DNA of 64,000 nt from Siniperca chuatsi (taxonomy: Eukaryota > Chordata > Actinopteri > Centrarchiformes > Sinipercidae), in contig NC_058046.1 of NCBI RefSeq assembly GCF_020085105.1, positions 25,424,675-25,488,674 on the forward strand. Reading direction: 5' to 3'. The notes under the pieces are model-generated. The model was not told where the DNA came from, made no database searches, and worked only from the letters and a program-made list of their open reading frames with translations. Below, piece after piece: positions 14,275 through 27,731 of the stretch (position 1 is the stretch's first letter; the number at the start of each line of letters is the position of its first letter). Both the position numbers and the translations under genes were made by a program.

Positions 14275-17200
14275 TTAAGATGTTTGGCTCCGGTTAGGAT
14301 CTTTGTTCCTTTTTTTCTTCCCCTTCTTCTTGCAGTGGTCCAAGGACCCAGATGGCAACTCTGGACGGCAAGATTTTGCTGTTTTTTTGCATTTACATGG
14401 GTTCTTTTTCCCAATTCTCACCTGCAATGAGTTAATGACAGATTAGGGTCTGAAATGATGACAATTATTGAATAAAAATAAAAACTGAATAAGCAATGCC
14501 TTAAAGGGACAGTTAACCCCAAAATCAAAAATACATATTTTATATGTAGGAACTATCGGTTGAAAGCAAATAGTTCCTACATGAAACTGCTCACAACAAA
14601 TCTGTGGATTATCTTGAGTAACCAGATCATGACTTCTGGAAAGAAGTCATTTGAGTTTTTCAAATGTATTTTTTGGGCGCTTTGAGTACCACAAGCTGAG
14701 AGAAATATATTTCTATTATATTCAAAAAAGGCAGACAACACTACGGCCGATATCTCCAAAACTCGGCAACTCACGCCAAAACAATCTAGATTGATAAATA
14801 GCACTACAGATAAGAGGTATAATTTTTGATTTTGGGGTGAACCGTCCCTTTAAGTTAACCTTAATGACTCCTATTACAATGCATAAGAAAGATTTTTCCC
14901 TGTTAATGAGCTTTCAGCAAATACACTGATTTTACTTTTTAAGGTTTGGGACAATCTAAACCAAATGTTGCATTTTTTGTTGAGCCACAGCAAAAATTAC
15001 CTGCTAATGTAACAATTTTCTAAACTATATGAAAAAGGTAGCAACTGATGCCGTAATGCTAGCTAGGTTTCAATGCATTTGTCATCTATAACAAATCTGG
15101 CTGGTAAAGAAGGTGCAGCTATGATAAACTTTTGCTACATTTTACTGTTCGCTACCTATAATTGGTGCCTTAGAGAGTCTTTATTGTTCGCACAAGCTTA
15201 TCACTAATGAATGATCATATTAATACGTAAAAACTGAAAACACTGGCATTGTACTTTAGCTGACAGCCACTGAGAAAGAGCGTCTCATTGTTAGCCTTAC
15301 TGTCTTGGTTGAAAAATTCTTAATTTTTATTTGTTCCTCTTCTTGAAAACAATGTTGGATTACAAGAACTTTTCAATAGATGCCAGACATTTAAATGTAG
15401 GTTTTACTACCTAAACTAGGTGATAGTATCAAATGAAATTAAAAGTATTTTTTGCTGAAAAACTACTATTGCTCATTCATTACCAATTTAAAAACAACAA
15501 TATTATAGTCTTTAATAAAGAGTAACATGTTTACCAATAAATTAATTAGTGTGACTTAAAACAGTGACTAGTCATTATTATAAAATAAGACAATTGTTAT
15601 AATTGTCACTAGAGTATTGTAACCAACATAATTGTGATTAGTGACTAAAAGTACTAGCATATACTTTTGTTTCTGTTCATCAATTTTTTAGTGTATAATG
15701 TTGTTTCCTTCTTTAAAACTTCTCCACACCCTGAGTGACTAATGTTTCTAATATTTTATCCACCCCCATGTACATAAATGTGGGTTGACAATGCATTACA
15801 TTAAACGGGGATTTCTATTTCTCTAGCCAGCAAGTGTACATGCGACATGAGCAACACATAAATAAAGAAGGAACTTATATAAGGAAGGAAGCACAAAGCT
15901 CTTTTAATAGCCTTTTTTTTGCGCAGCACCAAACCACCAAAATACATAGAAACGCCAACACAGGTGTACAGAAATAACAGTGGCAAAAACATACTGTGTG
16001 AAAGTCTGTCTAAAGTGCAGACTGAACTGGACTCCTTCAATTGAAATGCAAAATTAGCTTATGATTCATGTTTAATCATGTATTGTGTAGGTTTCCTTAG
16101 ATTTGAACCTCAAGGATCCTTAAAACTGCGGAGACCTATTTTATAAGATTTGGTCCCATGGACATTTTTTGCTGGTAGATACAATTTCATATTGAATCAC
16201 AGAACTGTCTGTGTTGTCCATTAGTCCTCGACAGGACCTCTCTTTTTCACATTTAACAGTATGTCTATAATGGTGTTTGCTTTACTTTTTGTGTGTCTTA
16301 TTTAAAATAAATATATACACAAATAAATAGTTTGAGTACAGTCCTAAATAAAAAATAATAATAAAAGTGTGCTTTACTGATCTGCCTGACTGAAGGGAGC
16401 CAGAAAAAACAGTAGGGTGGTTTAGGGTAATGTGGGACACTGACTAAAGTGAACATGATAGGTGTTGAATCCAAGCAGGGGTATAATGTAATTGAAATCA
16501 CATGACTTTGCAGATGTTACAGAATGGGATAGTCATCAATCAGGAAGTACCCCTTGTGAAGTCCCCTCAAAGGTCAGTGACATAGGATTTAGACTAAATT
16601 AATTTATAAATCTGTCATAAAAAACAATGTTCCTAATTGTCATCAAATTATGTTTGTGATGTATTTTTTTATTTCAAACAATCTTTAGTCGTCCCACTTT
16701 AGAAAAGGTTGTTTCAAAAGTTGGACAGCATGTTTTGACTAATGAGGGACAGCCATATATATTATGTTATTCAACTGAGAAAATATGCACTTAAGAAAAT
16801 GAATTGCCCTACATGTATTTTTGTTCAATGTTTGAGCTTGTAGTGCAGCAATTGTATTTGTTTTAAGATCAGGATTCAAAATCTTGTCATTATTGGCCAG
16901 TTAGCTAGCTATATTAGCCTACTGTTTAGCTACGTAGCTACCTAAATAGCTAAGTCAAAGCAATTGCTTTTAGTCACAGTAAATTACTACTAAATTAAAT
17001 GACCAAACGTGGGTATGTACATTTAACAATGAGTATTTTGGCAGATAAGTTTTCTTTGTATAAATTAAGGTAGTTTTTTCTAAGCATAAAAACTAGTGTC
17101 CCAGATTTCAGTGCTAGCTGTCCCAGATTAGAAAATCCACAAATTCTGAAACGATTTGGCACAAGGAACACTAATGTATGTACCATTTTCCCTTTGAGTA

Positions 17201-19838
17201 CAATATAAGAAAATTGTCACTTGATTTAATAAGCAAACATCTTGGGGATTTCACAATAATAGAAAGTGTTGATCTAATGTGGTAATAATAATTAAATCTA
17301 TGGTACACAAGTCAGAATTGCAAAAATTGTCCCACATTACCCTAACTCACCCGTGAGAGGACATGAGAGGACATTGTAGACATGTAAGAACAAAGAAAAA
17401 GCCGGAGAAGACAGTGTTAGGCTCAAATAATGTTAGTAGGCTAGGTTACATTTTTCCAGGGAGTCCACTGGCTCCAGGCTGAGAACACCAGCGAGTCTCT
17501 GGAGCGAACCCTCAGCTTGCTGATCCTCTTCGGTATCCGAGCAGATGAAGAACGTCCAGTCTAAAGTCAGACAGGTCACACAATAAGAAAAAAACAGGCG
17601 ATGGAGAGAATGACAGACATGATGAAATCACCAGACTTTGTTTCAGTGCAAGCTTGAGTGTACCGTGCCATCATCTTTAAACACGTATTCAATCTCGTGC
17701 TCCAGACTGAAGAAGCTGTGAGGAGTTGACCAGCTGGTCGGTGGATCAATGGTCACGTTCAGGTCCTGCTCCACCTCCTGACACTTGACAATCTGGGGAC
17801 TATCGGGTTGAACTGGCCAGAAGAAACATGACAGTAAAAAATTAAATCGTGGGTCAAAGTGTATCCGTAAGGAATCATTAGTATATATGAAAATGAACAA
17901 ATATTTGGCTGAAATAATCACATTTATTTACAAAAAAGAATTTACTGATGAGCAGTAGCACAAGTGCTAACATTCTCCTTTTTTTCTTTTTTGTACTTGA
18001 ATTTTAATGTTGCACCTTCAAGACCAATTTCCTAATAATTGAATGATATCCTGATTTTAATTTTGTACTTTGTGAACAACTTTGTTGGTGATTTTTGCAA
18101 AAGACGCTGTTTACTGTTTAATCTTGATAATCTTCTGTTGAATGCCTTTAATGTAGCTCAGTTTCACTCAGCTTACCGATGTCTCTGAGATAAAATCTCT
18201 TGGTTCTCCTGAGGATGGAGAGGTTAATGATGGCCTCAGCAGTGACTTCAAGCATGGTGGTTTCCTCAGCGTAGGGTGAGAGGGAGTGGGACAGCTCAAA
18301 CTGGAATCCCCCATCCAGGAGCCGAGTACTGCTGTTGACCCAGTGACACAACTTCCCACCTTCACGGCTACAGAGACAAGCAGTAAACAGACATAAACAC
18401 ACAACAGACAGACATTGTGTGAAATATGTAACAGATACAATTCTGTCTGCTTGTCAGTTTATGTTTATACACTATATGCAATACTTTTGGTCTCTTTACT
18501 GTAATTAGTTTTTTGTTTCGTTTACCACTCATGGCCCAGTCCAAGGTGCACTGCTGTGTATCTGCCGAGGGTCCAATCACAGGTGAAGTTACAGTCATAA
18601 GACTTAGCCCGACAACTGAAGGGCCAATCTATAAAGATATACAATGTGAGTGAATACAAGTTTAATGGAAATGTTTGGATAATAAACAATAAATGAAAAT
18701 ACCACTAAATGTGAGACACTTATGTTGGAAGTGCATCACAGAAGGGTTCAGTATGTGTTAACTTTCAGTCTCATCCTCTACAGAGAGAAATATTCCCAGC
18801 TATACATGTAGAGAATTCAAGGACTTAAACTTGCTTTGTCAGTGCTTACTTTGGATATGTTGGCTGTCTTTTTGCATGTTGGCTATAAATTCCTCTGTTC
18901 AAGAGATTCCTGTCATTTACAGTATATGAACAGTAGAATAAATGAAAAATGAAACAAGAGTATCTCACCTAACTCCTCTTCCTCCTCAGCCTCCAGCAGC
19001 AGATAGGTTGATGATAACATCTCTTCTCCTCTCCAGCAGCTGTATTCTCCCAACATGGGTGTTTCTACTTCTGACACGGTCAGATTTTGACCGTTCTGCT
19101 GAACTTTGTCCTCGAAATCGACAGCCTCCATCAGTTCCCCATCAAACTTCCATGTGACAGTCCCATTGGTCTTTGTACCGCAGGTCAGTGTGACTGGATT
19201 GGCATCACTCCCTTTTGCCACCACAACTACATAAAAATAGATACAAACCGACAGGTACATACACACACACACGCACAAAGAAGTCCACACAAAGACATGC
19301 ACAAAAACATATATTAACATGTCAAGATGAACAGATTTAGAACCATTCGAGATATGGAAAAATTAATATTAGAAAAATATGTGGACCATAAATAAGACGT
19401 ACAATTTTCTGGAAAGTAACTGAGTCCATGTGCTTCTGTGAGGCTGGTGAACAGAAGCGCATATATCCACAGTGACAAAGTCTTCTGAGAGATTGTGTGA
19501 CAGCAAGAGGAAGAGTATTTAAAATGAATCATTACTTGCATTGCATTCAGTGAAAGACTTAACATTTAAAATCACCCCACCAACTTAACACCTGATTCAA
19601 ACCTAACTAATTATCCCTTGATTTACTGGTGATTATAGTTCATTTCATCTTCAACGAAGAAACAAAATAAAAATCTGTTCATGAGACATTTCAGCTGGCT
19701 GAATGCTTTTAGTTGAGAAAATGTGTTATGATATTATAAAATCACCAGAATAGCAAAGTTGGTCATTTACTCTCTATTACTCTGTCTATTCCACCCTCTA
19801 ATTCCCTGCATTGACTCCCAGTAGTTATTTCTTACCAT
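14275..19838 (-). CDS. il12b: Interleukin-12 subunit beta (p40 of IL-12/IL-23)
   Basis: Eight coding exons on the minus strand: 19836-19838, 19403-19484, 18969-19226, 18526-18628, 18177-18367, 17664-17812, 17450-17560 and 14275-14421. They join in frame to 347 residues. Exon 1 carries only the ATG; exon 2 gives the signal peptide (KTLSLWIYALLFTSLTEA). Exon 3 is the Ig-like D1 domain (VTLTCGTKTNGTVTWKFDG, GEYSCWRGEEML). Exons 4-5 encode D2 (FSCRAKSYDCNFTCDWTLG). Exons 6-7 encode D3 with PTSWSTPHSFFSLEHEIEY, matching the p40 stretch, and a WSxWS-like AWSQWTPW. p40 is secreted and pairs with p35 or p19 to drive Th1/Th17-type immunity. The last exon adds a 48-residue basic, Cys-rich tail absent from mammalian p40. 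If exon 7 is not spliced, the protein stops two codons after 17450. Teleosts have several p40 paralogues; I cannot tell which this is. Confidence 0.9.
14501..14853 (-). mobile_element. MITE with TTAA ends in il12b intron 7
   Basis: The termini are inverted repeats of about 32 bases: left TTAAAGGGACAGTTAACCCC, right (reverse complement) TTAAAGGGACGGTTCACCCC, both continuing AAAATCAAAAAT. TTAA borders both ends. A perfect 11-bp hairpin (GTAGGAACTAT / ATAGTTCCTAC) lies at 14547-14581. It is non-coding and mobilised, if at all, in trans. Confidence 0.85.
16422..17345. mobile_element. Inverted-repeat DNA element in il12b intron 7
   Basis: TTAGGGTAATGTGGGACA at 16422-16439 recurs as its exact reverse complement ending at 17345. 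Several internal GTCCCAC / GTCCCAGAT motifs echo the terminus, as in fish non-autonomous elements of this type. There is no transposase ORF. It fills much of the 3 kb intron before the last il12b exon. Confidence 0.7.
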
Positions 19839-19942
19839 TTGGATGAAGTCACACTGAAGTGACGATATTAACAAATCAAGAGCAGAAGTCCAGTCGTGGT
19901 AATCCTGATGAATGTATGCTGCAGCTACCCACTGACCATCAT

Positions 19943-19949
19943 TTTTATA
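19943..19949 (-). promoter_or_regulatory. il12b: il12b TATA box
   Basis: TATAAAA on the minus strand, about 105 bases upstream of the il12b start codon. This spacing fits a TATA-driven, inducible cytokine promoter with a leader of about 75 bases. Confidence 0.65.
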
Positions 19950-20251
19950 CCGTTGCACACAGCATGTATCATCATCATTACCATCATGGCACCTTTAGAG
20001 GTGAGACAGAAACTGAGAGATATAGTAAACTGATAAGAGCCTATTGGCAGCAAATTTCCTCTATACTGTTTTGCATGTCAAATTTTGTAAACAGATACAC
20101 TGTGAGTTTCGAAGGGACAGAGATGGAGATAAGAAGTGTTAAGTGTGGGTGTTCAGTGAGGTGGGGGTTTGCCCTCAGCCTTTAAGCTGAAATACAACAG
20201 CATTTGAAATATGTTGCATCTGATTAACAAACCTGGAATCATACAAACAGG

Positions 20252-20291
20252 ACACACACACACACACACACACACAAAAAAAAAAAAAAAA
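20252..20291. repeat. (AC)n followed by poly-A
   Basis: About 12 AC units run into 16 or so A residues. It is a simple repeat and possibly the tail of an old retroposon. Confidence 0.9.
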
Positions 20292-20444
20292 CAACAACAC
20301 ATACACACATTTGATCTTCAATCTTTATAAGAACTAAACAAAATTAACAGTAAAGAGATATCATACCTTTGGGAACAGAACGTGTAGAAATGGAATGGAA
20401 TTTCTCATCTAAAGATTATAGATTCTTCTACAAGAGTCTAGAGG

Positions 20445-20740
20445 AAACGATGATTAATTGAAAGAACACTGATCGACAACTATTTTGATAATCAATTAAT
20501 CGTTTAAGTAATTTTTTAACCTAAAATGCTAAAAAAAAAAAGAAGACAGGTTGTTGCTTCTCAAATGTGAACATTTGCTGTTTTTTGTATATAATAAAAG
20601 TAAAATGAAGATTTTTGGCTTTTGGATTGTTGGTCGCCCAAAACAAGCCATTTGAATATGTCAGCCTGGCCTTTGGGAAATTACGAGGGGTATTTATCAC
20701 TTTATAGACCAAATCAAACCAAACGAATCAGCAGCCCTAC
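20445..20740. mobile_element. ATTAATCG-family teleost repeat, near full length
   Basis: It contains TTTTGATAATCAATTAATCG, GTTTAAGTAATTTTTTA, TGTTGGTCGCCCAAAACAAG and TTTATAGACCAAA, and ends GCAGCCCTA, in the order found in a very common fish non-coding repeat. A half copy lies at 48245-48420. The terminal GCAGCCCTA links it to the GGGCTGCAC ends of other elements in this window. Confidence 0.65.
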
Positions 20741-21657
20741 AAAAGAGATTGTATATAAGATATATTTACAGTAAAAAGTCTATGCCTGTGTATTTTTGCA
20801 TTAATGATAATCCCTGATCCCTAAATCTAATTACTCACCCTTAATCCTGGATTTAAATTCCAGATATAACCCAGCATTATCTTGGCTAAAGAGATGACCA
20901 ACAAAAATGTACTCTTTTCAGAGGTTTTCCCTAATCATACCATCATTGTGAGGACATCTGATGCTCCTAAAGTTCAAGAGAGCATGCACACTTGCACACA
21001 CGCACACACAGGAAAGAGAAAGGGAGAGACACCAGGACTTTCCCTGCCTTTAGTCATGTATGGGGTAACCCAATTTTCTTCTGCCAAATGTCAGCTATGA
21101 AACAACTACAGATTCATTACGTAAATCATCTGATTCTGTCATGTTAAACTGTGTGAAGTACTTCATAGGAAGCAAAGCCTTGCAATTCATGTTTGCTGGA
21201 GGGCTGCATTAGTATTTGGTGTTATAATTCTTCTTTGTCCTCTTACAGTTTGGTGGGTAAGTTAATTTAGAATCTACCATCTACAGTATTTCATGCATTT
21301 TGTAACCACATTGTTGACCTAAAATTCTGCAAAACCTGTTCGGTCATTTGAACAGAAATAGTCGGTTTCAGGTTTCAGTTCCTTAAAAGCCTAAACAGCA
21401 TTACTCATGTACCTGCTATACAGGAGCATTTGATGTACTCGAATAACTTCTCTCTCCCTGCTGGTACTTTGAAATGTTCACATCCAAAAATCAATTATCA
21501 CACAGTCCTACAAAGGAATGCAAAGCAGGTAAATATACAAGTTGATCCACTTACGGAGAACAGAATGTGTCATACGGGTACTACGTATGTGTTGTCAGTG
21601 CTGGCTTCTACAATGGTCTGGACTTGACCAGAATTGACCGGGGAGGGACACAACTGC

Positions 21658-22440
21658 GTATTAATAATAAATAATAATAAAACTTTATTTATAGAGCACT
21701 TATCAAAACAAAGTACAAAGTGCGTCACAACAAGAGAAATAAAATACCACAGTGAATGATGAAATATAAAGAAATAAAATACACAAAAGCAATAAAATAA
21801 ACAGCCAGTTCAGGTAAAATCAGGATATGCTTTCCGATAAAAATGTGTTTCGAGAAGCGACTTAAATGAAGACACTGACTCAGACAACCTAATTTCTTCG
21901 GGCAAGTTGTTCCAGAGCCTCTGGGCCCTGATAGCAAAAGCTCTGTCCCCCTTAGTTTTCATCCTGGACTCAGGAACAGACAGAAGACCCTTGCCCGAAA
22001 CTACGTGAAGTTTCATAAGGGATTACAAGGTCTAAAATATAATCTGGAGCCAGGCCATGAAGAGCCTTAAAAGTAATCAATAAGATCTTAAAATCAAAAC
22101 AAACAGGGAGCCAATGTAAAGAGGCTGAAACAGGTGTGATGTGGTCGTACTTCTCGGTCCTGGTTAACAGCCGAGCAGCTGAGTTCTGTACAGTCCGCAG
22201 TCGTCTCAAAGTTTTTTGATAAAGACAAGTGAACAGGCTGTTACAATAATCGAGGCGTGAGGAGATAAAAGCATGTACAACAGTTTCTGCATCACTAAGA
22301 TTTAAAATAGGTCAGATTTTTGCAATATTTCTGAGGTGATAAAAACATGATTGGACAAGCTTAGTGATATGTTGCTCAAAACATAAATTGCTATCAAACA
22401 GGACACCAAGATTTCCTGCAACAGGCTTGATATGTTGCGA
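21658..22440 (-). mobile_element. CR1/L2-like LINE, 3' end
   Basis: On the minus strand it encodes the C-terminal part of a reverse transcriptase ORF: RRLRTVQNSAARLLTRTEKY, ASLHWLPV, FKALHGLAPDYI, then in another frame RAFAIRAQRLWNNLPEEIR and SSFKSLLETHFYR before the stop. An AT-rich tail with (AAT)n-type repeats follows at 21660-21690. The upstream (5') part is missing and at least one frameshift breaks the ORF, so it is an inactive truncated copy. It resembles the fragment at 6540-6985. Confidence 0.85.
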
Positions 22441-23489
22441 CAAGTATTGGTGGTAAGCATATTAAATATATTCTATATTCTACCACAACTTACAATTTGA
22501 TTTTGTTCAATTATAGTGTTATGAACTTAAACTAGTGATGAATGTTTATATACTGTTATTTTCAGCTTTTTAATTTTTGTTCTGTAGGTTGCGTTTTCAC
22601 TTTCACTGGAGTGAAACCTGTTCGATAGTGACTGAATTTTGAAGTTCAAAGATTGTTTTGAGTAACCTAACTTCTTTTTTCCTCGAAAGCAGATGAATGA
22701 ATGCGAACAAAGCCACAAAATCCCAGACAGTTCAATGTGTTACTTGCATATAAACCCCCAAACTGAAATCATTTTCATCTTTTACTTTACAGTGTTCAGC
22801 ACTATGCCAAGGTCACTTCAGTCCAGATAACGAAACAAATCCATCAAGGCTGCCCAAGAAAGGTATCAATAACAATTTCAAAATCCACCCTACAAAAACT
22901 CATTTATTTAATGTCATATATACAGCGATATTAGTATATAAGTGTATATATACATTAAATGTTTAGCTTCCCTGGCTGGACTGACACACGTGTTTACGCC
23001 ATATTTTTCAGCCTTCTATATCATGAACAGACACGCTTCAAATTTAACCAATGCTGCTGTCTACACAGGCCTCCTAATGGCTTGCACTTCAGGTTTAACT
23101 GCAACCTGAAGGTTCTTACCAAGCTTCTATTTTTTTCCCCACTTACAAAGTTAGAAATATAAAATTGTGTGTTGGGCTGTCAAGTCTGTAAAATGCTTCT
23201 CTTTGTACACAGCAGCAGCTGTGATCACAGGCCCAGTGTAGGCCTACGCTTACAAACATGTGCTGCTTTTGCTGCACAGCAAGTGATGACAAAGAATTCA
23301 ATGTTTTCTCTGGTATATTCCTATTAGTAATGATTGCCATTACCTAATCACCTGTGAACATTTTGAAAACTAGGACCATGAGTTTGAATATAATAAAACC
23401 AACAAAGTAAACATATCTTTCCCTTAAATGTTGCAAAGAACTGGTGGAGCATTAAAAGAAAAATAAAACTGAGAAATTGAAATGTAATC

Positions 23490-23495
23490 TTTATT
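23490..23495 (-). terminator. btf3: btf3 poly(A) signal
   Basis: AATAAA on the minus strand, 315 bases past the btf3 stop codon. Confidence 0.65.
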
Positions 23496-23809
23496 ACATG
23501 ATTAATTCCACCAATACATTTTTGATGTGTAGGCATCACAATGCAGGAGAGGCAGCGTGAGAAAGAGAAAGGTTTGCACATTCCACTCAATTAAATAATT
23601 TCACTTGTATTGCAGAACAAAAGGCAAATCAGACAAGGTAAGCTGCCATTAAAAAGTCAATTTTACTTGTTTTAGCCCAATTGTCAAGGTTACAATTAAA
23701 AAGCAAGTTTTGTTTGTAGCCACAGAGCAGTAACAGAGATGAACAGTTACAAAATGCTGCTGTGTCAAAGTATGGTGAGTCAAGAGGAGCCTTGAAATGT
23801 TCGCTGATG

Positions 23810-25544
<1,735 letters not shown>

Positions 25545-26336
25545 CTGACACAAGAGACATCACATACACATCATCAAATTAATATTTGCTCACAAATTAA
25601 AGTCATTTGGGAAAAAATAAATTCTCACTTGACACAGAGCTGGAAGACATATGAAAGCACCAAGTCATTCCACTATGCAATCCCAACACTAAAATGATAT
25701 AGGTACTGAGTCATTACTAATTTTGTTTGTTACACCATTCTCATCTACATGCACACTAATAATTTGATCTTGAAATGAGAATCAGTGATAGATAAATGTG
25801 CAAAATGGTATTCAAGTCTAAATTTCATGAGTAATAAATTGGCAATTGATGAAACCTAATGTGTGATTTCAACAGTTCACTGGAAACATAGGGTGTGTAT
25901 TTACAACGAAGTGCCAAACCTAAAACTCCCCAAAATCCCCCCGTCGTTTTGCCTATTGGCACAGCAAACTAACAAGAATGCACAGCTGCCAGAAGCCCAA
26001 AAATAGCTGCACACTTTTTAGTCTCGACTCAAGTTCTGCACGAATCAGACAAAGGTGGTCAGCTAAAGTTAGTGCCTAAGTTAGGCTTGCAACGTTCTCC
26101 AAAGAGCAGAGAAATCAGTTACCTAATAACTTTAATAGCTTACTTTTCCTAGTGTGCCCTAACGAGAAGATGTGCTGTGGGTTCATGCTTGATCTTTCAG
26201 CCTCCGAGACTGGGAAGCTTGTATTTTAACCCAGGTTCTGAGAAATGACAACTGAACCGCCGGCTAGTTAGCAAGCCAAGCTAAACAGCTAGCTTAGGCC
26301 TCTTCAAAATGATGCTAGCATTCAAGTATAATTTAC

Positions 26337-26450
26337 CTTTTCCTCGCACTTTAACGTGTAATATGACACAGGGCACTGTTCCTTCTTTACAACGTAAAAA
26401 TGAGATGAGGCTGAGACAGCATAAAAAGGCTAGAGAGACGTAAACCGACC
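26337..26450 (-). other. btf3: Predicted non-coding first exon of btf3
   Basis: On the minus strand the sequence ends GAGGAAAAG|GTAAAT at 26337. Upstream there is pyrimidine-rich sequence (CTCTCTAGCCTTTTTATGC) of the 5'-TOP type expected for translation-machinery genes. The exact start is unknown. It precedes the coding exon at 25544 by a 0.8 kb intron. Confidence 0.45.
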
Positions 26451-27200
26451 TGGGAGTGTGTAAACACGCGGGTCACACAATTGCTAGAGGCTCGGAGAAA
26501 GGAGTGAAGATCGGAAGTGACGAACTCAGATCAATAACTTGCCGGATGTGCACGCAGTTTTTCCAAAATGTTCATGATTTAATGCTATTTAAATCTTAAT
26601 TTCTAGTGTTTTCTGTTGTTAAATCTGCCTTGTCAGGTTTTTGTAGTCACATTGATGACGCCCCAAAATTAACCTGCTTTCTAAAATTGACTAAAATTTG
26701 CGAACTCATAAACTTTTGAAAAGAATATATTTTTTATTTTTACGGTGGTAGCTATATCTTTTAACATATTAGTAATAAACTACATTTTAAAACATCAATA
26801 AACATAAATAGGTCAAAACAGTACAAGATTCCTGTCCGATTTCACCGAAAAGGAAGTAGATTCAATTTTAAAATTATAATTAATTAAGCTAATTAATATT
26901 TAAGTCTATAAAAATTACAAGACTATGTCCACCGTCAGTGCCATTTAAAATATAAAAAAATGTTTCATGTTAAGGTGTAAATTGTGCAAACTTTCAGTGA
27001 ACAATAAAGATATGCCATTCATAACGGAACTAGTCACGCTGGTAATCATGGCTTCCTCCAGTGCCTCGAGAGGCAACGTGATAACTCTTTAAAATGAGAA
27101 ACATTTGGTTTACTTGGACAACCAATATCATTATAATCTAATTTCAACACATTATACTTAAAAAATAAGTTTGCACTCCTGGACCTTTTCTTTCAAAGGT
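26451..27200. promoter_or_regulatory. Head-to-head btf3 / utp15 promoter region
   Basis: The two genes diverge from here. CGGAAGTGACG at 26512-26522 combines an ETS site with a CRE-like half site, about 70 bases upstream of the predicted btf3 first exon. Another GGAAGT lies near 26850. There is no TATA box at a sensible position. A donor-like CAAAG|GTGAGA at about 27199 (+) may end a utp15 non-coding first exon, since a TTACCAG acceptor precedes the utp15 ATG. A shared promoter is an inference. Confidence 0.45.
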
Positions 27201-27731
27201 GAGAGTCATCAGAATCCAGTTTAGTAGAAAATGCTAGCCGGCTAAAGCGCAGTGTGCTAAGTAACGTTACTGAACACGTTGGCTCAGGTATCTGTCTAAT
27301 AAGCTGCTTTTGTTTTCAAAACAGTAACATTACGCTTAGTTTTAGCTATTAAGAAGAGGTTGACTGTAGACATTTTTATACTTATACTTACATTTTATAC
27401 TTATATGCACAGTCACAAACCTCAGTGAAGAAATCGACTGTCTCGAAATAGTGAACTCATTAGCTTAGCCTTCACGAATTGCACAGTTTGGTGGGTTCGG
27501 TTGTGATACTGTTTGGTATAGAAGCGTCCACTCTGTCTGACAGTATCATTACTTTGTTTAAGTTTGTTCCAGCTCCTTAAGCTATATTATGTTTACATTA
27601 AATGAAATTATCAATATACTCCTCGTTTTTATGGTCGTACCACTCGATCAAATTAAAGTATTACAGATGTAATAACCATGTTTTTATTGTTTGTATATTA
27701 CCAGACAGAATATTTTGTGATCTCCACGGAA

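Larger units (their letters stand above)
19950..23489. other. il12b-btf3 intergenic region
   Basis: Upstream of il12b and downstream of btf3. It holds an (AC)n/poly-A tract, an ATTAATCG-family MITE and a LINE 3' fragment (listed separately). The remaining sequence, including 20740-21650 and 22450-23480, shows no gene: ORFs are short and without homology or splice support. Confidence 0.6.

Noticed and set aside
18168-18440. Overlapping minus-strand ORF in a second frame over il12b exon 5
   Set aside because: The p40 frame continues correctly into exons 4 and 6; this one does not.
25545-27731. Search for ANKRA2 exons between btf3 and utp15
   Set aside because: No ankyrin-repeat coding sequence was found on either strand.
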